This document shows positions 38,125 through 46,893 of a DNA stretch of 64,000 nucleotides, piece by piece. A program made the position numbers and the translations under genes. This stretch comes from Tautonia marina (GTDB lineage: Bacteria; Planctomycetota; Planctomycetia; Isosphaerales; Isosphaeraceae): assembly GCF_009177065.1 (NCBI RefSeq), contig NZ_WEZF01000003.1, forward strand, positions 1-64,000, written 5' to 3'. Position 1 is the stretch's first letter, and every line of letters starts with the position of its first letter. The notes beneath the pieces are model-generated. The model was not told the origin of the DNA, did not search any database, and saw nothing but the letters and a program-made list of their open reading frames with translations.

Positions 38125-38799
38125 TCAGGAGGGCGACCCGAATCGATTGCGAAGCAACGCGGGGAGTTGTCGGTGAAGGGCTCGAAGATCGCAGGCCACG
38201 AAATCAGCGCCGATTCGGGAGCAGGGATCGTCGAGACCCGAAAGGGCTCGGCCACCCGCAATCACCAGCAAGGATGGGCTGATCGATCGACTCTGCGAGA
38301 TGAGCCAGGCGGCCTCGTCGAGGTGCTCGGCCAGCGAGACGGAAAGGGCGAGAACACTGGCCCGAAACTCGGCCACAAAGTCTCGGATGGATTCAGAAGG
38401 AGCCCCCTCGCCGAGCAGGTGGACCTCAAGCCCGGCGGCCCGGAGGATGTCGGAGGCCATCATCAAGCCCAGGACGTGACGCTCATGGGGAGCGCAGCAG
38501 GCCACGGCGGTGCCGGTGATGGCGTCGGGACGAGCCCAGATACGCGGACCGTGGCGGAGAATCAGGTCACGAGTCACCTCGCTGATGTAGTGCTCGTGGG
38601 CCACGCTGATTCGGTCTTCCTGCCACTCCTGTCCGGTGTGGATGAGCGCAGGGACGAGCACCTCGTCGTAGAGGCTCGCCACATCGCCATTGTGTTCGAC
38701 GAGAAAACGCTCGACCAGGCTCATGGCCCCGGGACGATCGAGTTGCACAAGGCGATCAAAATAGGCAAGGTGAGGGGGCATTGGTGTCGTACTGGTCAT
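38125..38799 (-). CDS. stand-alone cobalamin-binding protein with CarH-like W-x9-EH motif
   Basis: 224 residues. A four-helix B12-cap domain (about 10-88) holds Trp59-x9-Glu69-His70, the CarH/LitR photoreceptor motif over the upper face of adenosylcobalamin. The Rossmann part keeps the lower-ligand motif Glu106-x-His108-x-x-Gly111, then LSVSL and AGGRAL. In CarH the residue after the Trp is the histidine that binds cobalt after light exposure; here it is Gln60. There is no MerR DNA-binding domain at the N-terminus. ATG at 38799 has GAGGGG 6 nt upstream. It could be a light or cobalamin sensor acting through a partner, or a corrinoid protein of a methyltransferase. Confidence 0.8.
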   Translation of the reverse strand: MTSTTPMPPHLAYFDRLVQLDRPGAMSLVERFLVEHNGDVASLYDEVLVPALIHTGQEWQEDRISVAHEHYISEVTRDLILRHGPRIWARPDAITGTAVACCAPHERHVLGLMMASDILRAAGLEVHLLGEGAPSESIRDFVAEFRASVLALSVSLAEHLDEAAWLISQSRSISPSLLVIAGGRALSGLDDPCSRIGADFVACDLRALHRQLPALLRNRFGSPS

Positions 38800-38934
38800 C
38801 ACGAACCCCTCAACCATCATCCTCGGGAGGAGCGATCGCCGCCGGGCGGTTCCACCCTTGGAATTCTAAGAACACCTGCGTCTCAAGCTATCGTAAACGC
38901 CGGTGCGGAGTGATCAAGCAGGAAACCGGATGAC

Positions 38935-39801
38935 TTACCAGGCGTCGCGATCGTCGGGTGAGCCACTGCGATCGAAGTCCGCATGGCTGTAGGGGTCGAA
39001 GGTCGCGGATTCGAGCCGCTCCGCTTCCTCGGCCACCAGTACCTGAGCGGTTCGTCGGCACGCAACGCCGGCAATCAGACAGAGCGTCGCCACCTGGAGC
39101 GAGGCGATCACCCGCAGAAAGGTCACGCCGAGGTACATCAGGGCCTCGGCCAGATTGGGCCTGGGGCCGGCGATCAGGGGCCAACCGCCTCCCCATCGGG
39201 TCTGGGTAACGAAGTAGATTAGTGAAACGATCAGGCCGACCATCGAAAACTGCCGGGCCGTGCGTCCGGCATCGGGCGCGGCCTTCATGCCGAGATGCGA
39301 GGCGACTTCGGCCGCGAGGCTGGCAAACAGGTAGAACTCGACCCAGCCGAAAATCAGGACGGCGTTGTGCAGCAGCCACTCGTGGCCCATCGCTCCGACC
39401 GGGAGCCCCATCATCCCGGCCTGGGAGATTCCCCAGTGGATCGAGTCGAACAGGTTCAGGATCACGAGCAGTCCCGCCCGGCGCTGCCAGTGGGAGTCGG
39501 TCCAGCGGCCCCAGAGCAGGTACGAACCGAACAGGGCGCCGGCGGTGATCGGCAACTCAACCGTCCAGGTGAACCACGGTTGATTAAGCAGCACGAGGAG
39601 TCGTTGATCCCAGGTCAGGAGGATCCACAACATCAGGGCGGCACTCAGGCAAAGCAGCCCGAGCGCAGCACCGGCGATCCAGAACCCGGCGGTGCAGAGC
39701 CAGTAGCGGGGGGCCAGCGATGGGTGCTCGACGTCCATGGTTCCTTTTGATGAATTCGGGGTCCGGCCCGGGGGACGGTACGGGGCGGAAAGGGTCATCA
39801 T
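38935..39801 (-). CDS. multi-pass membrane protein of unknown function
   Basis: 288 residues with about six membrane segments. It contains no family motif that I recognise; hydrophobic segments begin at about residues 36, 70, 110, 135, 180 and 225. ATG at 39801 overlaps the stop of the preceding gene (ATGA), which implies translational coupling; an ATG at 39738 with AAGGA upstream would remove 21 Pro/Ser-rich residues. The gene just downstream encodes the cobalamin protein, 135 bp away, so a functional link is possible but unproven. Confidence 0.65.
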   Translation of the reverse strand: MMTLSAPYRPPGRTPNSSKGTMDVEHPSLAPRYWLCTAGFWIAGAALGLLCLSAALMLWILLTWDQRLLVLLNQPWFTWTVELPITAGALFGSYLLWGRWTDSHWQRRAGLLVILNLFDSIHWGISQAGMMGLPVGAMGHEWLLHNAVLIFGWVEFYLFASLAAEVASHLGMKAAPDAGRTARQFSMVGLIVSLIYFVTQTRWGGGWPLIAGPRPNLAEALMYLGVTFLRVIASLQVATLCLIAGVACRRTAQVLVAEEAERLESATFDPYSHADFDRSGSPDDRDAW

Positions 39802-40247
39802 CGCGTGCGGCGATCGGATTCGTCAACACGAGGGGGTTCGTCCTGTTCCGTAAAGACGAGGGCAACTGATCCCCAGGGCCGTTCCGGAGAGGCAAAGCTT
39901 GCGGCATTGCCCAGGACGGTAAGCTCAAGCCGGTTGCGAAGGCGAAGCGGCGAGGGAATCGGCACCTCGATCGGATCGGTTGAGAGCGCGTTCTCGGCCG
40001 ATCGCTCGATCAACGGTTCGCCGTTGAGGTGAACGGTCAGCAACCCCGGCATTGACTCACAGCGAAGCCGGCACGCCATTGACGCAGACCCACGAGCCGG
40101 TCGCCCAAACTGGCGCAAAATCGTCATGGAATCCCGAGCAACGGGGAGGGTGTCGGATGGGAGGGGGAGGCGGATCGGTTCGATGCCGGGATCGGTCGGA
40201 AACCGGAATTCCCAGGGGCCTCGGAGTCGGATCAGGTGTTCGGGCAT
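39798..40247 (-). CDS. small GH2-type jelly-roll (sugar-binding-like) protein
   Basis: 149 residues, soluble, no signal peptide. The chain resembles the N-terminal galactose-binding-like domain of family 2 glycoside hydrolases: LIRLRGPWEFRF start, FGRPARGSASMACRLRC, LTVHLNGEPL and RNRLELTVLG end. Only that one domain is present, with no catalytic barrel. It overlaps the following membrane protein gene by 4 bp. Ligand unknown. Confidence 0.6.
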   Translation of the reverse strand: MPEHLIRLRGPWEFRFPTDPGIEPIRLPLPSDTLPVARDSMTILRQFGRPARGSASMACRLRCESMPGLLTVHLNGEPLIERSAENALSTDPIEVPIPSPLRLRNRLELTVLGNAASFASPERPWGSVALVFTEQDEPPRVDESDRRTR

Positions 40248-40266
40248 CGGAGGTTACGCTTTGGTA

Positions 40267-40295
40267 TGGTCAGGTTCGGCGAGGTTGAGTATAGT
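40267..40295 (+). promoter_or_regulatory. putative fabH promoter
   Basis: TGGTCA (40267-40272), 17-bp spacer, TATAGT (40290-40295). The -10 box matches 5 of 6 consensus positions. The leader would be about 230 nt. Confidence 0.35.
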
Positions 40296-40533
40296 CACTT
40301 TCCATCCCGGTCGTCTGGAGCCAGTCCGTTTCGACTCCCTTCGTTCGACTTCACGACCTCCCGACGTGCCTTGGATCCGATCGCCGCCGTACGGCCCAGG
40401 TCGTGCCGCCGGGTTGGTCGGAACGGGGAACGCAGCGGACCGCGTGCCCCGAGCGAATCGAGCCGCAAAGGCGAGGCGTCTCGCATCGTCTCGCATCCCC
40501 CCTTCCGAATCATACCGATCGACGCCGTCGCCC

Positions 40534-41553
40534 ATGAGCACAGGCCAATCGCAGACCGACGCCCCCATCCGTTCGCTGCGCGGGGTGAAAATCCTGGGGA
40601 GCGGTCGGTATGTCCCGGAGCGGGTCGTGACCAACCACGACCTGTGCGAGATGCTGGGGTTCGATCCCGAATGGATCGTCAACCGGACCGGCATCCACGA
40701 GCGCCGGTTCGCACCGCCCCATCAGGCAACCAGTGATCTCGGCACCGCCGCGGCAGAACGTTGTCTCGCCGATGCGGGGTGCGACCCAGGAGAGGTTGAC
40801 CTTCTGGTCGTCGGCACCATGACTCCGGACATGGCCTTTCCGTCGACCGGGTGCCTGATTCAGGACCGCATGAAGCTGCGATGCCCGGCCTTCGACCTGC
40901 AAGCCGCCTGCGCGGGGTTCATGTACGCCATGCTGACGGCGGCGCAGTTCGTGGCGGCCGGAACCAGCAAGCGTGCCCTGGCAATTGGGGCCGATTGCAA
41001 CAGTCGGGTGATTAATCCGGGCGATCAGAAAAGTTACCCGCTCTTTGGAGATGGGGCCGGCGCGGTCTTGCTGGGTCCAGGGGAGCCGGAGCAGGGCTTC
41101 CTGGCCTATCAACTCGGTTCCGACGGCTCCGGAGGGGATCTATTGAACCGTCCGGCCTGTGGGAGTCGGTTACCACCTTCGTCCGAGGCCCTGACGCAGG
41201 GATTGCATTACCTGACGATGGATGGTCGAGCCGTGTTCAAATGGGCCGTGCGGATGCTGGCCGATTCGTCGAGCGCGGTGCTGGAGCACGCCGGTCAGAC
41301 GATTGACGACGTGCGGTGGTTCATCCCGCACCAGGCGAATATCCGGATCATCCACGCCGCCAGCGACGTGCTGGGTTTCCGTCGCGAGAAGGTGTTCAAG
41401 AACCTGGAAAAGTACGGGAACACTTCGGGTGGGTCGATTCCGATTGCGTTCGATGAACTCCGGCGCGACGACCAGATTCAGTCGGGTGATCTGCTCCTGC
41501 TCTCCGGGTTTGGAGCGGGCCTGGCCTGGGGAACCGCATTGCTGCGGTACTGA
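40534..41553 (+). CDS. fabH: beta-ketoacyl-ACP synthase III
   Basis: 339 residues. Starts fatty-acid synthesis by condensing acetyl-CoA with malonyl-ACP. The catalytic triad is seen in order: Cys (DLQAACAGFMYA), His (FIPHQANIRI), Asn (KYGNTSGGSIPIA). VKILGSGRYVPERVVTN opens the thiolase fold; LFGDGAGAVLL and the glycine-rich GFGAGLAWGT end are normal. The ATG at 40534 starts 21 residues before the first strand; longer frames add unlikely Pro/Ser-rich sequence. No fab or acp genes are adjacent, and a terminator hairpin follows. Confidence 0.94.
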   Translation: MSTGQSQTDAPIRSLRGVKILGSGRYVPERVVTNHDLCEMLGFDPEWIVNRTGIHERRFAPPHQATSDLGTAAAERCLADAGCDPGEVDLLVVGTMTPDMAFPSTGCLIQDRMKLRCPAFDLQAACAGFMYAMLTAAQFVAAGTSKRALAIGADCNSRVINPGDQKSYPLFGDGAGAVLLGPGEPEQGFLAYQLGSDGSGGDLLNRPACGSRLPPSSEALTQGLHYLTMDGRAVFKWAVRMLADSSSAVLEHAGQTIDDVRWFIPHQANIRIIHAASDVLGFRREKVFKNLEKYGNTSGGSIPIAFDELRRDDQIQSGDLLLLSGFGAGLAWGTALLRY

Positions 41554-41604
41554 TTGGCGGCCCGAAGGTGGCCGACGAGCTTCGAGCAAGACACCGAGCC
41601 GATG

Positions 41605-41651
41605 ACGAAGGGCCGCGGTGGACACAAAGATGGTCCACCGCGGCCCTTCGT
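41605..41651. terminator. bidirectional hairpin terminator
   Basis: Perfect 19-bp stem ACGAAGGGCCGCGGTGGAC / GTCCACCGCGGCCCTTCGT with a 9-nt loop between convergent fabH and the surface-protein gene. One of the strongest hairpins in the window. Confidence 0.8.
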
Positions 41652-41694
41652 TGACGCAGGTCAATCCTGGTGAAGGTGCGTTCGGATCGGGATC

Positions 41695-43437
41695 TCACAT
41701 CCGGGTGAGAATGGAGTGGATTCGCCTCGGACCTTCGGGCTGAGGCCCACCGATCGAGGGGAGATCACCGATCAGTCGGCGGGCGAAGAAGCCCGCACCC
41801 TGAACACGGGTCGGTCCGGTCGGCGGGGCGAAGGCTTCGTCGCCGGTGATCCGGTAAAGGTTTCCGGTGAACCGGCCGGCGATGGTTCCATTGCCTGCCT
41901 CGTCGGTCGGGGTCCCGTAGACGCCGTCGGTCGGCCGGTAGGAGGCGGCGATGACCGAATCGACCAGATCGCCTCGCTGCTGGTAGAAGCCGATGCGGCT
42001 CGGTTGACGGATCGGGTCGAGTCCCTGCCGGAAGGAGAGGTAGTCGAACCCGGCGGCGACCAGCGTATTGAGGGAATCGCCAACGATCGTCGTGTCGCCG
42101 ATGGAACGATTGGCGGTCATGGTCACGTTGGTCTGGGCGAAGCCCGGGCGCGTGACATAGTTGATGGTGCCGGGACCGCCGTACTGGATCGTCCGGGGGT
42201 CGGGAGGAATCTGACGGACGAGGTTGGTCGGGCCAAAGGTGCTCGAACCGATTTCCTCGGCCGCGATCACCCCACCGGCGAGGCCGGAGGCGGGGTAGCC
42301 TCGCTTGCCAATCGGATTGCCGGCTTCGAGCAAGGAGGGGGTGGTGTTGGCCGGGTTCCCGAGCCCTCGGAGGAACTTCAGTTGACCGATCTGGCCTGCG
42401 GTGGCGTCAATCGCCACGGCATCGGCAGGACCGCCGAAGTGGGCATGGCCGACCCGATTCAGGCCGCTGAAGCGGTCGGTGAAGGGCTGATCTCCACGGG
42501 CGAGAACGAGGTTGCGGGCCGAGCCGACAACCTTCATTCCTTCCACTCCCCTCGCCTCAACGTTCGTGCGGCCCGTGTACGCGACCGGCGAAAGAATGGC
42601 GTTGATGTCGGCCGGGACGATGTTGGCCGTGACCGAGCCAAGTTCCAGCGAGTGAATGTCGCCGTTGACGATCAGGCGGACCGTCGGTTCGGTCTGCGGC
42701 ACGTTGTTGATCGGCCCGACGGCAGGATCGAAGGCCGTGTTGAAGATATGACCGATCTGAATATTGGGCCGGACCCGTAGCGGGGTGCTCGGGTCGCCAA
42801 TGATCACGTCGACCGGCTCGCCGGCCTCGGGGTTGACGGCGGCCTCGATGGCGTGGAAGGAGAGGTTCTTGACCCCGCCGAGCAGCGCGATGCGAGGGGG
42901 GCCGGTCGGAACCTCTGTGGTTTCTCGGAGGACGAAGCCGTTGAGTGCGATTGAGGCGACCCCATCGGTCGCAAGCAGGCGATTGAAGCCCACCAGGCCG
43001 TCGGTGATCACCCGATCGGAACTCTTGACCTGTCCGGTGACACGGGTTCGATGCGGGTCGGTCCCGACGAGCTGAATCGTGTCGATCTCGGAGTTGAGTA
43101 GGCCGTCGTTCGGAGTGACATCGGTGACAATGGCCACACCGGGGCCGTCCACGGTGATGGAGAACTGATCACCGTTGGGCAACTGTCCGATCAGGACCTT
43201 GCCGTCGTTGTCGAGCAGTGTCTGGAGCTCCGGCCCGTCTCCGATCGGATGAGGTCGGGCCACGATGGGAAAGTTCGTCGAGGAACGATTGAACAAAAGA
43301 CTTGGAATCAAGTCTGGGTTGATCTGTCCACCCCCACCCGAGAGCAGCTGGCGCGTTTCCAGCGATTCGAGCCCCACGCGAGCCTTGGCCCGCTGGGTAC
43401 GAGGGCGATTCGTCTGCTGCCGAGAATCTCGATTCAT
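41695..43437 (-). CDS. planctomycete surface/exported protein with LExLExRxLLS N-terminus
   Basis: 580 residues. After a Lys/Arg-rich start the sequence VGLESLETRQLLSGGGG is the planctomycete surface-protein motif (LEPRxLLS type). The rest is low in cysteine, rich in Gly, Asn, Thr and Val, with repeated short strands (VRLIVNGDIHSLELGS, VEGMKVVGSARNLVLARG, AGQIGQLKFLRG) that suggest a right-handed beta-helix, likely an exported structural or adhesion protein. GGAGGGG lies 7 nt before the ATG at 43437. No enzyme motif is seen. Confidence 0.72.
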   Translation of the reverse strand: MNRDSRQQTNRPRTQRAKARVGLESLETRQLLSGGGGQINPDLIPSLLFNRSSTNFPIVARPHPIGDGPELQTLLDNDGKVLIGQLPNGDQFSITVDGPGVAIVTDVTPNDGLLNSEIDTIQLVGTDPHRTRVTGQVKSSDRVITDGLVGFNRLLATDGVASIALNGFVLRETTEVPTGPPRIALLGGVKNLSFHAIEAAVNPEAGEPVDVIIGDPSTPLRVRPNIQIGHIFNTAFDPAVGPINNVPQTEPTVRLIVNGDIHSLELGSVTANIVPADINAILSPVAYTGRTNVEARGVEGMKVVGSARNLVLARGDQPFTDRFSGLNRVGHAHFGGPADAVAIDATAGQIGQLKFLRGLGNPANTTPSLLEAGNPIGKRGYPASGLAGGVIAAEEIGSSTFGPTNLVRQIPPDPRTIQYGGPGTINYVTRPGFAQTNVTMTANRSIGDTTIVGDSLNTLVAAGFDYLSFRQGLDPIRQPSRIGFYQQRGDLVDSVIAASYRPTDGVYGTPTDEAGNGTIAGRFTGNLYRITGDEAFAPPTGPTRVQGAGFFARRLIGDLPSIGGPQPEGPRRIHSILTRM

Positions 43438-43884
43438 GGAAGAACCCCTCCTTGACTGCCGCTTCACCGATCGATGGCCGCCCTCGCGGTACACCACCGA
43501 CCGAACCACTCCGGCCCACGACGCGATCGCGGCACCTGAGGCGGCAGAGCCTGGTGTCTAGCTCACTGGTTCGGCGATCCGTCGCGTTGGACTTCATCGA
43601 CGAAGTGCTCAAACCAGGGGCGGGTGTCCGCCTGAACCGAGCATTTCGGATCGGACCGAGGCGCCGGTCTCACCGGTCCCGAGCATTCGACCGAAGAGGA
43701 CGATGGTAAGTGTGCCGTGCTTCCGCGATGTGTTCGGATTACCCGCAAGCGTCGTTTCGCGCGATAAGCTTTGATCCATTTGAGACCGACGGTGGTGAAT
43801 CCGTCACACTGCGACATTTCTCAATGTCATGTCGCTTCTCAACTCAACGGGTTCGGTTCTCCAGCTTCCGGAAGGAGTCGGTCA
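43438..43884. other. intergenic region between divergent genes
   Basis: About 447 bp with no supported gene. It must hold promoters for both the surface protein and the lipoprotein; the ribosome sites at 43447-43453 and 43870-43877 are clear, but I could not fix the -35/-10 boxes. Confidence 0.45.
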
Positions 43885-44238
43885 ATGAGCAACGGATGGC
43901 CGGGTGCCTGCCCTGGACGGCGGGTCCTCTCTTTGCTGATGGTGCCGGCGATGGCAATGATGCTGATCTTCGCCGGTTGCGCTCAAAATCAGAAACGGCC
44001 CGGCTTCTTCGAGAAGAATGTCGGTAAGCCGCTCTTTCCAAAAGCCTCGACGACGCGGCCCGAACCGGGCCTTCGTGTGCAGGCTCCCGGGGTGGATGTG
44101 AAGGTTTCCGATCGGACTCGGGAGGAGATGCAGGTCGCGCGGTCTGGTGAAGCCTTGGTCGATGGCGCGTCTCGGATGAGCTTGTTTCGATCAGGTTCGT
44201 CGAGTCGTTCCCTTGAGGAAGCGAGACCGGTAGACTGA
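43885..44238 (+). CDS. small predicted lipoprotein
   Basis: 117 residues. A hydrophobic segment (VLSLLMVPAMAMMLIF) ends in a lipobox-like FAGC (Cys32), with Phe at the -3 position rather than the usual Leu. The remainder is polar and mostly disordered, with no known domain. GGAAGGAG lies 7 nt before the ATG at 43885. It precedes the DUF2760/Hsp70 pair by 88 bp and could belong to the same transcript. Confidence 0.65.
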   Translation: MSNGWPGACPGRRVLSLLMVPAMAMMLIFAGCAQNQKRPGFFEKNVGKPLFPKASTTRPEPGLRVQAPGVDVKVSDRTREEMQVARSGEALVDGASRMSLFRSGSSSRSLEEARPVD

Positions 44239-44326
44239 TGGAATGCGGAAACCAGGCCGGTTCGGCTGGCAATTTGCCAGGTGAGCGGGTCAAGATCGTT
44301 TGATTGAGACTGCGGGAGGATGCGGG

Positions 44327-44806
44327 TTGAATCGCTTCTTGCTTTCGCTTCGAGCCTTCTGGGACGTGCTCACGGATCGGGAGATGGCCGAACGGGTCGC
44401 GCTTGCCCTGGAGCCGCCGAAGGTGTCGGGTCCCGATCTCCGCATCCTTGCCCTTCTGCAACGTGATGGCCGCCTGATCGACTTTCTCCAGGAAGACCTC
44501 GAAGGGTTTCCGGACGAGCAAATCGGCGCCGCCGTGCGAGACATTCATCGCGGCTGCCGCAAGGCACTGGCTGAGTACCTGGAGATTCAGCCGGTGCTCG
44601 CCCGGGAGGAAGGGGATACGGTGTCGGTGGACGCCGAGTTCGACCCGGCGGCGATTCGACTGCTTGGCAACGTTTCGGGCAACCCACCGTATCAAGGAAC
44701 GTTAAAGCATCACGGCTGGCGGGTGACGGCTGCGAAGCTTCCGAACATTCCCGAAGCGCGGGACGAATCGACCGTACTGGCTCCGGCCGAGATTGAACTG
44801 TCCTGA
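44327..44806 (+). CDS. DUF2760 domain protein
   Basis: 159 residues, probably cytoplasmic. The order FLLSLRAFWDVLTD, ALLQRDGRLIDFLQEDLEGFPDEQIGAAVRDIH, CRKALAEYLEIQPVL and GTLKHHGWRVTAAKLP is the DUF2760 family pattern. A TTG at 44327 with GGGAGGA 6 nt upstream is the likely start; an in-frame TTG at 44300 has a worse ribosome site. In other bacteria DUF2760 genes sit beside one or two Hsp70-like genes, as here (69 bp to the next), so the protein probably works with that ATPase. Function unknown. Confidence 0.85.
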   Translation: MNRFLLSLRAFWDVLTDREMAERVALALEPPKVSGPDLRILALLQRDGRLIDFLQEDLEGFPDEQIGAAVRDIHRGCRKALAEYLEIQPVLAREEGDTVSVDAEFDPAAIRLLGNVSGNPPYQGTLKHHGWRVTAAKLPNIPEARDESTVLAPAEIELS

Positions 44807-44875
44807 CGTCATGATCCCGAGGCGATCGGGCAGACCTTGCTGCCTGTTGAGCCGAGCTTGACTGGAACGATTTCC

Positions 44876-46693
44876 ATGTCCCGATTCGTTGTCGGCATCG
44901 ACCTGGGAACCACCAACAGCGCTCTGGCGTATGTCGACACTTCGGAGGCGACCGATGAGCGGCCGGCTCCGGTGCGGTCGCTGGCGATTCCTCAACTGGT
45001 CGCGGTCAACGACGTCTCGGAACGTCCGGTGTTACCATCGTTCCTGTACTTGCCGTCGGAGAAGGATTTCCCGCCTGGATCGACCGATCTTCCCTGGGCG
45101 AAGAAGCCGGATCGGGTCGTGGGCGTGCTGGCTCGTGAGCATGGATCGAAGGTGCCGGGACGATTGGTCGGCTCGGCCAAAAGCTGGCTCTGTTACGAAG
45201 GGGTCGATCGCGAGACGGCGCTTCTTCCGTGGAACGCTCCGGAGGAGGTGCCGAAAGTCTCTCCGGTTGAGGCGTCGAGTGCCTATCTCGGCTACCTCCG
45301 AGACGTCTGGAACGCTCTGATTGCGGGGAAATCGGCCGGGGATCGACTGGAGAAACAGGAGATCTATCTGACCGTACCGGCCTCGTTCGATGCCGTGGCC
45401 CGCGAGTTAACGGTCGAAGCCGCGAATAGCATCGGCCTGGAGCAGGTGACGTTACTGGAAGAGCCGCAAGCGGCCTTCTATGCCTGGCTTTCGGGCTTGG
45501 GTGATGAGTGGCGGAAGCGCGTGTCACTGGGCGATCTGATTCTCGTCTGCGACGTGGGCGGAGGAACGACCGACTTCACGCTGATCGGCGTGGCGGAACA
45601 GGATGGGGACCTCGTCCTCAATCGCCTGGCGGTGGGGGAGCACATTCTGCTCGGTGGTGACAACATGGACCTGGCCCTGGCTCACGCGGTCGCCGCGACC
45701 TTGCCAGGAGGGATGGAGAAGCTCGATCCGACCCAGCGGATCGGGTTGACCTACGCCTGCCGAAACGCCAAGGAAACCTTGCTGTCGAAGCCAGAGTTGG
45801 AGTCGGTGACGGTGTCGGTGCTTGGTCGGGGATCGAAGGTGATCGGCGGCGCAGTGAAGGCCGAGCTGACCCGGACCACGCTGCAGACCGTGTTGCTCGA
45901 CGGCTTTTTTCCGAAGTGCGAAGCGACCGACCAGCCCGCGCGAGGTCGTCGGATCGGGTTGACGGAGATCGGCCTGCCGTATGCGGCCGACCCGGCGATT
46001 ACCCGGCACCTGGCCCGATTTCTCAGCCGACAGGCTCAGGCAACGTCGTCGGGGGATGCCATCGCTCGACCATCGGCCGTTTTGTTTAACGGTGGGGTGT
46101 TTCAAGCGACGGGCCTGCGCGATCGGGTTTCCGAAACCCTCTCGGCCTGGGGAGGAGCGCCGATTGCGGTTCTCTCGGCCGACGAGCCAGACCTGGCGGT
46201 GGCGCGAGGAGCGGCCTATTACGGGATGGTGCGCAGGGGAAAGGGGATTCGGATTCGGGGGGGCGTGCCTCGCTCGTATTACGTGGGGATCGAGACCTCT
46301 GCCCCGGCGGTTCCCGGCATCCCGGCGCCGATCAAGGCCCTCTGTGTCGTGCCGATGGGAATGGAGGAAGGGACGGAGGAGGATGTTCCCGGTTCCGAAC
46401 TCGGGCTAGTGGTCGGGGAATCGGCCGAGTTCCGCTTTCTGGCCTCGACCGTGCGACGAGACGATACGATCGGCACGGTGCTTGATCGCTGGTCGTCGGA
46501 GGAGCTGGTTGAACTGTCTCCGCTGGTGATGTCGCTCGGCGATCAGGAAGGGGAGGAGGGGGACGTGGTTCCCGTGACCCTGCACAGCATCGTCACCGAG
46601 GTGGGGACGCTGGAACTCTGGTGTGAAGGAACGCGATCGCCGGGACGCTGGAAACTCGAATTCAACGTGAGAGATCAGCAGGGCGAGAGCTGA
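44876..46693 (+). CDS. Hsp70-family (DnaK-like) ATPase
   Basis: 605 residues. The actin-type ATPase fold is complete: phosphate-1 loop FVVGIDLGTTNSALAYV, LEEPQAAFYAW, phosphate-2 loop LVCDVGGGTTDFTLIGV, GGDNMDLALAHAV, and the adenosine segment LFNGGVFQATGLRDRV. The last 130 residues replace the DnaK substrate-binding domain with a shorter beta domain (IRIRGGVPRSYYVGIE) and lack a C-terminal EEVD-like tail. This is the divergent Hsp70 that pairs with DUF2760. The usual second member of that cluster (DUF3731 Hsp70) is missing; the next gene is murQ after 200 bp. Confidence 0.9.
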   Translation: MSRFVVGIDLGTTNSALAYVDTSEATDERPAPVRSLAIPQLVAVNDVSERPVLPSFLYLPSEKDFPPGSTDLPWAKKPDRVVGVLAREHGSKVPGRLVGSAKSWLCYEGVDRETALLPWNAPEEVPKVSPVEASSAYLGYLRDVWNALIAGKSAGDRLEKQEIYLTVPASFDAVARELTVEAANSIGLEQVTLLEEPQAAFYAWLSGLGDEWRKRVSLGDLILVCDVGGGTTDFTLIGVAEQDGDLVLNRLAVGEHILLGGDNMDLALAHAVAATLPGGMEKLDPTQRIGLTYACRNAKETLLSKPELESVTVSVLGRGSKVIGGAVKAELTRTTLQTVLLDGFFPKCEATDQPARGRRIGLTEIGLPYAADPAITRHLARFLSRQAQATSSGDAIARPSAVLFNGGVFQATGLRDRVSETLSAWGGAPIAVLSADEPDLAVARGAAYYGMVRRGKGIRIRGGVPRSYYVGIETSAPAVPGIPAPIKALCVVPMGMEEGTEEDVPGSELGLVVGESAEFRFLASTVRRDDTIGTVLDRWSSEELVELSPLVMSLGDQEGEEGDVVPVTLHSIVTEVGTLELWCEGTRSPGRWKLEFNVRDQQGES

Positions 46694-46893
46694 TTTGAGA
46701 ATCGGCTGATCGAGCTCAAGGCTCCGATCGGAAGGGGTTGTTCGGTCACGGTCGTGAGGCGAGTTCCGGCGGTTCGTAGTTCTGCGTTCCCTCCGTGCCG
46801 GTCGAGTGAGACCGGCCAATGGTGTCCGGTCGATGCCCGGAACGGTTGACACGCTTCGATGATTGACGCACTCAAGGACAATCGGGACAGAAC

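Noticed and set aside
46846-46874. TTGACA with 17-bp spacer before murQ as promoter
   Set aside because: The -10 (CACTCA) is too poor to support a call.
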